Assembly (NCBI GenBank): GCA_947177165.1
Contig: CAMWTP010000049.1
Span: 1-40,572, forward strand
Reading direction: 5' to 3'
Source of the DNA: an uncultured Lachnospiraceae bacterium
GTDB lineage: Bacteria; Bacillota; Clostridia; Lachnospirales; Lachnospiraceae
DNA: 40,572 nt
Position numbers and translations under genes: made by a program
Shown: positions 25,753 through 33,024 of the stretch, piece after piece
Numbering within the stretch: the stretch's first letter is position 1
Layout: each line of letters starts with the position of its first letter
The notes under the pieces: model-generated
The model's input: the letters and a program-made list of their open reading frames with translations, nothing else
Told to the model about the DNA's origin: nothing
Database searches by the model: none

Positions 25753-25774
25753 GGGTTCACTTCCTTTTTTTACC

Positions 25775-25807
25775 AGGATAACATGAAAATGTCACAGAAA
25801 TCTCACA
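25775..25807 (-). promoter_or_regulatory. response-regulator operator and extended -10 of the regulator-kinase operon
   Basis: The minus strand shows TGTGAGATTTC (25807-25797) and TGTGACATTTT (25796-25786), 11 bp apart, then extended -10 TGTTATCCT ending at 25775. Sequence and spacing match 23989-24021. The leader before ATG 25752 would be only ~16 bases. Confidence 0.65.
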
Positions 25808-25964
25808 GCACAATCGATTTCAATGAATTTAGTATATACTGTCACTTGCCCTGTATGCAAGATGCTGTCTGAAATAAAAGATCTGAATTATGAGAAATGG
25901 TTTAGGCTCTGTAGAAAAATAAGAAGAAAACGGCAAGTGCAGGCCCGCTGCCTTTATCAATCGA

Positions 25965-25997
25965 TTTCATATTTATTTCACATTGATATGGTAAACT
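25965..25997 (+). promoter_or_regulatory. response-regulator operator and extended -10 of the second regulator operon
   Basis: TTTCATATTTA (25965-25975) and TTTCACATTGA (25976-25986) are 11-bp direct repeats, with a weaker third copy before them. The extended -10 TGGTAAACT ends at 25997, 16 bases after the start of the last repeat. It matches the ABC promoter at 27883-27926 over the last 26 bases at about 19 positions. MITE C begins two bases later. Confidence 0.6.
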
Positions 25998-25998
25998 A

Positions 25999-26084
25999 AG
26001 GAACTGTTAAAGAATTAATCTTTACATCTGACTTGTCTAAATCTTATGCCGCGTTGTCTGCAAAGTTAATTCTTAACAGTTCCT
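25999..26084. repeat. MITE-like element, copy C (short form)
   Basis: It is 86 bp with the same ends as copy B (AGGAACTGTTAAAGAATTAA on the left, complement on the right) and identical flanking interior, but lacks about 70 internal bases. It can fold into one hairpin. It starts at about -5 of the predicted regulator promoter and ends 21 bases before the regulator ATG, so it forms almost all of the mRNA leader. Confidence 0.8.
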
Positions 26085-26105
26085 AAAATAACAGGAGGTG
26101 CTTAT

Positions 26106-26765
26106 ATGGCGACATTACTTATTGTGGAGGATGACAGAAAAACAAATGAGGCAGTATGCGAATATCTAAGAGAGGCAGGGCATGACATCATTCCCGCTTA
26201 TGACGGTGCGGAAGGCTTGCAGGTATTTGACAGGGATACGATCGATCTTGTCGTATTGGATATTATGCTCCCCAAAGTATCGGGGCTTTCCGTCCTGCAT
26301 GAGATTCGGCAGAAAAGTTCAGTACCCATCCTCATGCTTACAGCGGTCAGCGACGAATACACACAGGTGACGAGTTTCGATGAACAGGCGGATGATTACA
26401 TCACAAAGCCCTTTTCCATGGTTCTGTTGGGGCGGCGCGTCACAGCACTTTTGCGGCGGTGCGGAAAAGGCGCGATATCCGACATCATGACTTTTGGGGA
26501 TGTGACAGTGAATTTCCCAGGCTACACGGCAAAGGACAGCAGCGGCAGGATTGATGTTACCCCGAAAGAGATAGACCTGCTCAAGCTGCTTGTGGAGCAT
26601 AAAGGGCTGGTTCTTACCCGTTCACAGATACTGGACGACTTGTGGGGAGACAGCTGCCCGATCTTTGACCGCACGGTTGACACCTACATTAAAAACCTGC
26701 GGAAGAAGCTCCGGCTTGACTGTATTGTCACCGTCAAAGGCATAGGATATAAATACGAGGTGTAG
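26106..26765 (+). CDS. OmpR-family response regulator, 219 aa
   Basis: The receiver has VEDD, the phosphorylation site VVLDIMLP and ITKPF. The winged helix contains TPKEIDLLKLLVEHKGLVLT and ends YIKNLRKKL...VKGIGYKYEV. AGGAGGTG stands before ATG 26106. It is followed after 2 bp by its kinase and then by an ABC transporter pair. The sequence class is like regulators of peptide-resistance transporters in Firmicutes. Its promoter shares operators with the ABC promoter at 27883; a MITE occupies its leader. Confidence 0.93.
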   Translation: MATLLIVEDDRKTNEAVCEYLREAGHDIIPAYDGAEGLQVFDRDTIDLVVLDIMLPKVSGLSVLHEIRQKSSVPILMLTAVSDEYTQVTSFDEQADDYITKPFSMVLLGRRVTALLRRCGKGAISDIMTFGDVTVNFPGYTAKDSSGRIDVTPKEIDLLKLLVEHKGLVLTRSQILDDLWGDSCPIFDRTVDTYIKNLRKKLRLDCIVTVKGIGYKYEV

Positions 26766-26767
26766 TT

Positions 26768-27865
26768 ATGAAACGTTTAAAACTGTTCCCCAAAATCTTT
26801 CTCTATACCATGAGTATCATGCTGTTTCTTGTCATTATGGTTCACGGACTGATTTATCTGCTTGCGCCGCGGATGCAGCTTGCGTTGCGTACCCCGGAAG
26901 ATGTTGTGGTCAGCATCCGGCAGGAGCAATTTGTGACCGGGGCAGTAGAAAAGGCTCTGCCTGTCTCCCTAAGCTGTTCCCTGCTGCTTTCCGTTGTCTG
27001 CTCTCTCCTGCTTTCAAAAGCGATTGCTGACCCCATCAGAAAAATTTCTGCGTCGACGGAGCAGATGATGAGGTTAGATCGCGGGATTAATTGCGCGGTT
27101 TATACGAAGGATGAAATCGGTGCGCTGGCGCAGAATGTCAATGACCTGTATTCTAATCTGTTGGCGACGATTGAACATTTGGAACAGGAAAAAGATGCTG
27201 TACGTGACATGGAGCAGGCCAAAGCAGACTTTCTGCGGGCGGCGTCCCATGAACTGAAAACACCTGTGACCGCACTGAACGCCATCTTGGAAAACATGAT
27301 TTTAGGCGTCGGAAAATATCAGGATTATGCAGCCTGTCTCCCGGAGTGCAAGGAAATGGTGGAACAGCTTTCCGGGATGATACATGAAATTCTGGAAACC
27401 TCCAAGCTCAATCTGACCGCCGAACCACCAAGGCAGGTGGATGTGCCAGAACTGCTGATGGAGCTGTGCGAGCCCTGTCAACTGATTGCAGCGGCACATC
27501 AGATTTCCTTTTTGGCGGATCTGCCGGAACAGTTTATCGCTGTACTGCCTGTCGGAATGTTCAGCAAAGCGGTGTCCAATGTCCTTGCCAATGCGGTCGC
27601 CTATACGGGGACTGGGAAAACTGTTTCGGTTTATATGGAGGAGCGCAGCCTTGTGATCGAAAATGAGTGCGACCCGATTCCGGCCGGTGAAATCCGCCGC
27701 CTGTTTGAACCGTTTTACCGCCCAGACTTCTCCCGGAGCCGGGAGAGCGGCGGCAACGGCCTGGGTCTCTATATTGTGGACACGCTCCTGACCGCTATGA
27801 ACATTCCCTATTCTTTTGCCCCCATGGAGTACCCGCGCGGGATGCGTTTTACGATTCAGCTATAA
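26768..27865 (+). CDS. sensor histidine kinase with HAMP domain, 365 aa
   Basis: Two membrane helices (about 10-32 and 65-85) flank a short outer loop of about 30 residues. A HAMP linker (about 86-140), H box AASHELKTPV, N box NVLANAVAY and G box GNGLGLYIVDTLL follow. All catalytic motifs are intact. The ATG lies directly after the regulator stop (TAG TT ATG), so they are translated together. Unlike the other kinase in this window it has HAMP and a short sensor loop, so it may sense a ligand directly. Confidence 0.92.
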   Translation: MKRLKLFPKIFLYTMSIMLFLVIMVHGLIYLLAPRMQLALRTPEDVVVSIRQEQFVTGAVEKALPVSLSCSLLLSVVCSLLLSKAIADPIRKISASTEQMMRLDRGINCAVYTKDEIGALAQNVNDLYSNLLATIEHLEQEKDAVRDMEQAKADFLRAASHELKTPVTALNAILENMILGVGKYQDYAACLPECKEMVEQLSGMIHEILETSKLNLTAEPPRQVDVPELLMELCEPCQLIAAAHQISFLADLPEQFIAVLPVGMFSKAVSNVLANAVAYTGTGKTVSVYMEERSLVIENECDPIPAGEIRRLFEPFYRPDFSRSRESGGNGLGLYIVDTLLTAMNIPYSFAPMEYPRGMRFTIQL

Positions 27866-27882
27866 GTGCAGAAAGCCCAAAA

Positions 27883-27926
27883 TTCCACATACGTTTCATA
27901 TCCATTCCACATTGGGATGCTATTCT
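27883..27926 (+). promoter_or_regulatory. triple 11-bp repeat operator and extended -10 of the permease-ATPase operon
   Basis: Three head-to-tail 11-mers lie at 27883-27915: TTCCACATACG, TTTCATATCCA and TTCCACATTGG. The extended -10 TGCTATTCT (27918-27926) follows at the same 16-base spacing as in the regulator promoter, and no -35 is present. The operator lies 18 bases after the kinase stop, so the ABC genes can be induced separately. Confidence 0.7.
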
Positions 27927-27973
27927 ATGGGTGCGTTCAGAAGAACAGCACAACAATATGGAGGGATCAAACC

Positions 27974-29404
27974 ATGAGTATTTTCAAGAGGGCGTTTTTG
28001 TACGTCACACGAAAACGGGGGAAAAGCATTCTCCTGTTTGCCATCCTGCTGATTATGGCAACCTTTGTCCTGACAGGCCTTTCTATCTGGAAAGCATCAG
28101 AGGCCGCACAGCTTGACCTGCGGCGGAGCCTGGGCGGAGAATTCGACATTTTCGTAGATTGGAGCAACAGCCCCTATGTCGTCATAGAAAATGTCGGAGA
28201 GAAGCATGACGAGGAAACCGGAAAGACTAGCCGCGGCTTTATCATGTATTCCACCGTACAGTTTACCCCGGAGAATATTGCCGCCATCAAAGGTGTTTCC
28301 GGCGTGAAGTATTGCAGCGCAAGGCAGGAAAGTCTGCTTCCCTTTGACGGGATATCGCTGTTCCCGGGAACGATATCAACCGACACAAAATATCGGGGGT
28401 ATACAAAGGTGCTGGGCATCTGCGATACGGAGGAGGATGAACTTTTCACTACCGGGACACTGACGCTGGCGGAGGGACAGCATATCTCCGCCAGCGATAC
28501 CTATGTGGCGGTCATCAGCCAGGATCTGGCGGAGAGAAATGAGCTAGAGATTGGGGATTATCTCACCGCCCACTGTTACAGTGTGGAAGATGAAGGTTTT
28601 ACCGGACAGAAGATTCAGGTGCAGATCATCGGACTGTTTACCCCGAATGCGGTGGAGCAGTTTGGGGAAACCGTCACCACCTACGACAAAATCCAGAATC
28701 GCGTATTTGTAGATCTGCAGACCTCAAAAGAATTAGACGGAGGAGAAATCAACTACGGCTTTTCCGCGCTCCATGTCACCATAGACGACCCGCAGGATAT
28801 GGCGCGGGTGGTGGCCGACGTAAAGGCTTTGCCGGGGATTGACTGGAAAGCCTTTACCGTTGAGTCAGACAATGAAACCTACGAAAACGCCGCCGCGCCG
28901 CTGGCTGCGCTGAATGAATTGGTCGTGATCCTGCTGGGCGTGATTATTGTTGTCAGCGCTATCATTCTGGCTCTGATTTTGACCCTTTGGACGAGGACAC
29001 GCATCCATGAAATCGGCATATTTCTGTCCGTTGGTATCAGGAAATCGGCGATCATCGGCCAGTATTTGACTGAGGTGCTGCTGATCGCCGTCCTTGCCTT
29101 TGGCTTCTCCTATTTCACCGGAAACGCCGTAGCAGGACAGATTGGCAGCAGCCTGTTAAGACAGAGTATGCAAACCGGGCTGGGAGATGATGATGTTGTA
29201 TCTGCCGCTGCGGTTGATGTGGGCGCGGACAACCTTGTGCAAAAGCCCCTGCCCGCGGAGAACGGTATCCAGGTGTCCGTCGGACTGGATAACCTTGTCC
29301 AACTCTGTCTGATTGGCCTAGCTGTTATCATCGCGGCCGTCAGCACATCGTCTATCACCGTTATGCGGCTGAAACCCCGCGAAATCCTGTCGAAAATGAA
29401 CTGA
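27974..29404 (+). CDS. FtsX-like ABC transporter permease, 476 aa
   Basis: I choose ATG 27974 (MSIFKRAFLYVTRKRGKS), preceded by TGGAGGG; the frame opens earlier at 27866 but covers the operator. One membrane helix (about 20-40), a large outer domain, and three C-terminal helices (about 310-470) with the FtsX motif HEIGIFLSVGIRKSAIIGQ and end MRLKPREILSKMN. This is the MacB-type four-helix permease, working as a dimer with the ATPase encoded 15 bp downstream. Controlled by the regulator pair upstream. Confidence 0.92.
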   Translation: MSIFKRAFLYVTRKRGKSILLFAILLIMATFVLTGLSIWKASEAAQLDLRRSLGGEFDIFVDWSNSPYVVIENVGEKHDEETGKTSRGFIMYSTVQFTPENIAAIKGVSGVKYCSARQESLLPFDGISLFPGTISTDTKYRGYTKVLGICDTEEDELFTTGTLTLAEGQHISASDTYVAVISQDLAERNELEIGDYLTAHCYSVEDEGFTGQKIQVQIIGLFTPNAVEQFGETVTTYDKIQNRVFVDLQTSKELDGGEINYGFSALHVTIDDPQDMARVVADVKALPGIDWKAFTVESDNETYENAAAPLAALNELVVILLGVIIVVSAIILALILTLWTRTRIHEIGIFLSVGIRKSAIIGQYLTEVLLIAVLAFGFSYFTGNAVAGQIGSSLLRQSMQTGLGDDDVVSAAAVDVGADNLVQKPLPAENGIQVSVGLDNLVQLCLIGLAVIIAAVSTSSITVMRLKPREILSKMN

Positions 29405-29419
29405 AGGAGGGACTGTGTC

Positions 29420-30052
29420 ATGTTTACACTGGAATTAAAAAATGTTTCTTATGCCTACGAAAAGGGCAAGGAGGTTTTGCAGAATATCAGCGCAGAATTG
29501 GAAAGCGGAAAACTGTACGCAATCCTCGGCCCGTCCGGGTCTGGCAAGACAACGCTGCTGTCTCTGCTGGGCGGGCTGGATGTGCCAACACAGGGCAGTA
29601 TCCTGTTTGACGGCGAGGACATTGCGGCAAAGGGCCTGGAATATCACCGCAGGAACCGTATCTCGCTGATTTTCCAGAGCTACAATCTGATTGACTACAT
29701 GACGCCCGTTGAGAATGTGCGTCTCACCGCCAGGCTGGATGCCGCTCCTGTTTTGGAGCGGCTGGGGCTGGAGCGGGACGAGACACAGCGGAATGTGCTG
29801 AAACTGTCTGGCGGGCAGCAGCAGCGGGTGGCGATTGCGCGGGCGGTGGCTTCTGATGCCCCTGTCATTCTGGCGGACGAGCCGACCGGGAATCTTGACG
29901 AGGATACGGCGTGCGAAATTACAGGTGTGTTGAAAGAAAGCGCGCATGAACTGAATAAATGTGTGATCGTTGTAACCCACTCCAATCAACTGGCGGCACA
30001 GGCGGATGTTGTTTTGAATTTGAAGCGCGGCAGTCTTCAGTGTGATATTTAA
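29420..30052 (+). CDS. ABC transporter ATPase (MacB/LolD type), 210 aa
   Basis: The ribosome binding site AAGGAGGG precedes ATG 29420. Walker [11 protein letters not shown] loop IFQSYN, signature LSGGQQQR, Walker B VILADEP, D-loop region TGNLDEDT and H loop VVTHS are intact. It is the partner of the permease just upstream. Its stop TAA (30050-30052) lies within a 24-bp perfect palindrome shared with the convergent permease gene. Confidence 0.93.
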   Translation: MFTLELKNVSYAYEKGKEVLQNISAELESGKLYAILGPSGSGKTTLLSLLGGLDVPTQGSILFDGEDIAAKGLEYHRRNRISLIFQSYNLIDYMTPVENVRLTARLDAAPVLERLGLERDETQRNVLKLSGGQQQRVAIARAVASDAPVILADEPTGNLDEDTACEITGVLKESAHELNKCVIVVTHSNQLAAQADVVLNLKRGSLQCDI

Positions 30053-30062
30053 ATATCACACT
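30039..30062. repeat. 24-bp perfect palindrome across two convergent stop codons
   Basis: The left arm is AGTGTGATATTT and the right arm is its exact complement, with no spacer. It contains the last codons and stops of the + strand ATPase (30052) and the - strand permease (30056), which are three bases apart. There is no T run on either side, so normal intrinsic termination would be weak, though a cruciform or bidirectional hairpin could form. Confidence 0.85.
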
Positions 30063-32134
30063 TCCGCCTCCAGATTCCGCATAAATCCGACGTATGTCAC
30101 CACGAAATAAATAGCGTAAACACCAAAAAACAGCAGAAATGAAATTCCAAAATACAACCATGCCGATGTCCTTACGCCCGCGTAAAAATTAAAATTTCCG
30201 CCCACATAACCCGCGATAATCCCGCTGATTGCAGCCGCAAACAGCGCCGGACACAGATAAAACAATACAAGCTGCTTCCAGACGAGCCCTGCAATCTCCC
30301 CTGCACTCATGCCAATCTGTCTTAGCACGTTATAGCGGAATCTGTACTTTGCGGAATCACTGAGCTGCTGTATGGACAACACGGTCAGCGCGACACACAG
30401 AAACACCAGTCCGATATAAATAAACGGAAAAATCAGTGTCGCGAGCATACATTTCATCTCCACCTCGACATTGTCGCGAACCAGATTGTCAGTATCATAG
30501 ACAAGGATCGAATCCGAACCGATGCATCTGATCCCATTCCCTATGAGCGTCTTTGGATCATTAAAGTCAAGCGCTGTCGATTTTCTTGATGTTTCCGAAG
30601 CCGCATACAGATCAATACTCAAACTGGCTGGTGCTGTCCCGGCGATATCCACAACCAGCTCCGAATAATATGGCTGCATTCTGGCCGCTTCCGCGTCTGA
30701 CACCACGATAACATAGTCCCCGCCATTGTGCCCGTCCTGTGAAAAGGGCTCTGTGTAGAAGCCTGCAGACTGAAGCCTCCCGCCGCTCCCTTCTATCACA
30801 AGCTGGTCAGAAAAATCGCCGGTCTCCCGAAAGACCCGGTCCTTCATATGAATAATATACGCATCGTCCTTTAATGCAATTTCCTCCAGCCCGAGCATAC
30901 TGCGCAGCCGGTTATAGTCCGAAAGGCCCATATAAGTATCATACGTGCAATACGTGCTATTGCATGCTATATTTTCCATATTGGGACTTCCGTCCGCATT
31001 CTGGTACGTATCACCAAATACGCGCAAATGGGTGTACAGCCAGACATTGATCTGGTTTGTTCCATTCTCGTAAATGCGGTAGGAATACGCGTCCTCAACG
31101 GGTACATTTTCTTCTATGACAGCAAGCTGTGCCGCGAAGTCCTCATCCACAGATGCACTGTATATCTGTACATCAAAGGGCATTTTCACTTCAAATATAT
31201 GCTCCTGATAAAAATTGAACATCATCGCAATCGAACAGCCTAGAAAAGCCAGCACAAAAAGCGCTGTCAAAGTCCCCATCGTAAACCGCATCGTCTTGAT
31301 CTTCGAGGCAAACTGCCTGAGCAGAAACAGATTCTGCCCTCTATAGACAGCGTTTCCTTCACGGCGGACATAACAGATGATCCATGCGGACAGCCCTGTG
31401 TAAAAAAGGTAAATCACAAGCACCAATCCCACAACAAAAGACACGATAACGCCGGAATCCCATTCTTTCCAGCAAAACAGCCATACTCCAAACAAGACCA
31501 GAAACAGGACAGACAATGGAAGCAGCCATCTCTTAATCCCCTCATGCGACTCCCTCATTTCCTCATTGCGTCTCTCTGCATTCATCAGACCATGGATATT
31601 CATTTTTCTGAGCTTTCGCTTACACCGCAGAAGCGCCAGAAGATAACAGCCCGCATAGCAGAGCAGCGTCATGACAAGACACCTCCTGTTTATCTCGATG
31701 TTGAGCCTGTAGTCCATCAGAACCATACTGTAGAGCACGGACATCAGAATCTGCTGCACCAGTAATCCAAACACAAGCCCCACAAGGAAAGCCCCCGCGC
31801 CCAGAAGCATATTTTCACGCATATACAGCTTTGCAATCTGCTGTTTCTCCATGCCCAGAAGCAGGTAAATCCCAAACTCCCTGCTGCGTTTTTCCAGGAT
31901 AAAGCGCAGCATGTAATGAATCAGCCATGCGACGATAAGGATTATAAAAAACGTTGCCAGCATCAGCATCATTTTCATGATTTCCGCCTCCTGAAACAGT
32001 TCCTGTATGTCCTCGGAAAACAACAGACTGTTAAAGGCAAACATCAATCCCACCACAACCGTCATCGTGACAAAGTAGACCAGATAATCCTTTGCCGACC
32101 GCCGTACATTCCGCAGTGCAAGTTTAACGAGCAT
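30056..32134 (-). CDS. BceB/FtsX-type ABC transporter permease, 692 aa
   Basis: I choose ATG 32134 (MLVKLALRNVRRSAKDYLVYF), preceded by AGGAGGTGAAG; ATG 32155 has no site. The start 'LRNVRRSxKDYLxYF' is the hallmark of BceB-like permeases. About ten membrane helices and a large outer domain (about 300-520) fit the family. The motif GIYLLLGMEKQQIAKLY is the first FtsX element. It overlaps its ATPase gene by 11 bases. BceAB transporters confer resistance to cell-wall peptide antibiotics and signal to a BceRS pair; no adjacent pair exists here. Confidence 0.92.
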   Translation of the reverse strand: MLVKLALRNVRRSAKDYLVYFVTMTVVVGLMFAFNSLLFSEDIQELFQEAEIMKMMLMLATFFIILIVAWLIHYMLRFILEKRSREFGIYLLLGMEKQQIAKLYMRENMLLGAGAFLVGLVFGLLVQQILMSVLYSMVLMDYRLNIEINRRCLVMTLLCYAGCYLLALLRCKRKLRKMNIHGLMNAERRNEEMRESHEGIKRWLLPLSVLFLVLFGVWLFCWKEWDSGVIVSFVVGLVLVIYLFYTGLSAWIICYVRREGNAVYRGQNLFLLRQFASKIKTMRFTMGTLTALFVLAFLGCSIAMMFNFYQEHIFEVKMPFDVQIYSASVDEDFAAQLAVIEENVPVEDAYSYRIYENGTNQINVWLYTHLRVFGDTYQNADGSPNMENIACNSTYCTYDTYMGLSDYNRLRSMLGLEEIALKDDAYIIHMKDRVFRETGDFSDQLVIEGSGGRLQSAGFYTEPFSQDGHNGGDYVIVVSDAEAARMQPYYSELVVDIAGTAPASLSIDLYAASETSRKSTALDFNDPKTLIGNGIRCIGSDSILVYDTDNLVRDNVEVEMKCMLATLIFPFIYIGLVFLCVALTVLSIQQLSDSAKYRFRYNVLRQIGMSAGEIAGLVWKQLVLFYLCPALFAAAISGIIAGYVGGNFNFYAGVRTSAWLYFGISFLLFFGVYAIYFVVTYVGFMRNLEAEV

Positions 32135-32900
32135 CGCCTTCACCTCCTGCCACACTCCCTGTCATGGAAAGCACATCCAAAATATTGTTCAGAAACGCAC
32201 GCCGGCTCCTGTTTCCGCGGACCAGCTCATGAAAAATCTGACCGTCTTTCAGAAACAAAATCCGGCTGCAGTAGCTTGCCGAAAAAGCGTCATGCGTCAC
32301 CATGAAAATCGTCGCATTTTTTGTCATATTCAATTTTTCAAATGTCTCCAGAAGTGTCTCCGCCGCCTTCGAGTCCAGCGCTCCTGTCGGCTCGTCGGCA
32401 AGAAGGAGCTTTGGGCGGTTGACGAGTGCCCGCGCACAGGCGCAGCGCTGCTTCTGCCCTCCTGAAACCTGATAGGGGAATTTGTCCCGAATCTCCCAGA
32501 TCCCAAGCAGCTTCATCATCTCCTCACTGTCTTTTTTAATCACGCTTCTACTCTTGTTCTGAAGCGTCATCGCGAGCGCGATATTCTCCTTGATCGTCAG
32601 CGTATCCAGCAGATTGTAGTCCTGAAACACAAATCCCAGATTCTCTTTGCGGAACTTTGCAAGCTTGTCAGGCTTTAGCTCTGTGATATCCGTATCCTGA
32701 TAATAAATGTGTCCCGCGGTCACACTGTCAATCGTGGAGAGCATGTTGAGCAGCGTCGTCTTGCCAGAACCGGATGCCCCCATCACACCGACAAACTCTC
32801 CCTCCGCCACCTGAAAGCTCACGCGGTCGACCGCCTTTGTCATGCCCGCGTCGCTGCCGTAATATTTTTCTACCTCACAGACATTGATATATGCATTCAT
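32124..32900 (-). CDS. BceA-type ABC transporter ATPase, 258 aa
   Basis: I choose ATG 32900 (MNAYINVCEVEKYYG), with AAAGAGGG before it, rather than 32939. Walker A GASGSGKTT, Q loop VFQDYN, signature VSGGQKQR, Walker B LLLADEP, TGALDSKAAE and H loop MVTHD are intact; VSGGQKQR and TGALDS are typical of BceA. Its last ~35 residues extend beyond the usual BceA end. It precedes the permease with an 11-base overlap. Direct repeats upstream (32974-32995) may be its operator. Confidence 0.93.
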   Translation of the reverse strand: MNAYINVCEVEKYYGSDAGMTKAVDRVSFQVAEGEFVGVMGASGSGKTTLLNMLSTIDSVTAGHIYYQDTDITELKPDKLAKFRKENLGFVFQDYNLLDTLTIKENIALAMTLQNKSRSVIKKDSEEMMKLLGIWEIRDKFPYQVSGGQKQRCACARALVNRPKLLLADEPTGALDSKAAETLLETFEKLNMTKNATIFMVTHDAFSASYCSRILFLKDGQIFHELVRGNRSRRAFLNNILDVLSMTGSVAGGEGDAR

Positions 32901-32973
32901 CGGAATCCCTCTTTCCTTTCTACTCGTTTCCGTTTTCAATATTTTATCAGAATTCCCAAAGAAGTGGTATCAA

Positions 32974-32995
32974 TGTTGCTTACAGTTATCTTACA
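32974..32995 (-). promoter_or_regulatory. candidate response-regulator operator before bceAB-like genes
   Basis: The minus strand has TGTAAGATAAC and TGTAAGCAACA head to tail, 11 bp apart. The following bases offer only a poor -10 (TGATACCAC). The geometry resembles the other two operator sets, but the sequence differs, pointing to a third regulator. Confidence 0.4.
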
Positions 32996-33024
32996 ATTTT
33001 GAAAGATAAGGAGGAATGCGTCCC

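Noticed and set aside
27866..27973. N-terminal extension of the permease at 27974
   Set aside because: This stretch holds the triple operator and -10, and ATG 27974 has a proper ribosome binding site and typical permease start.
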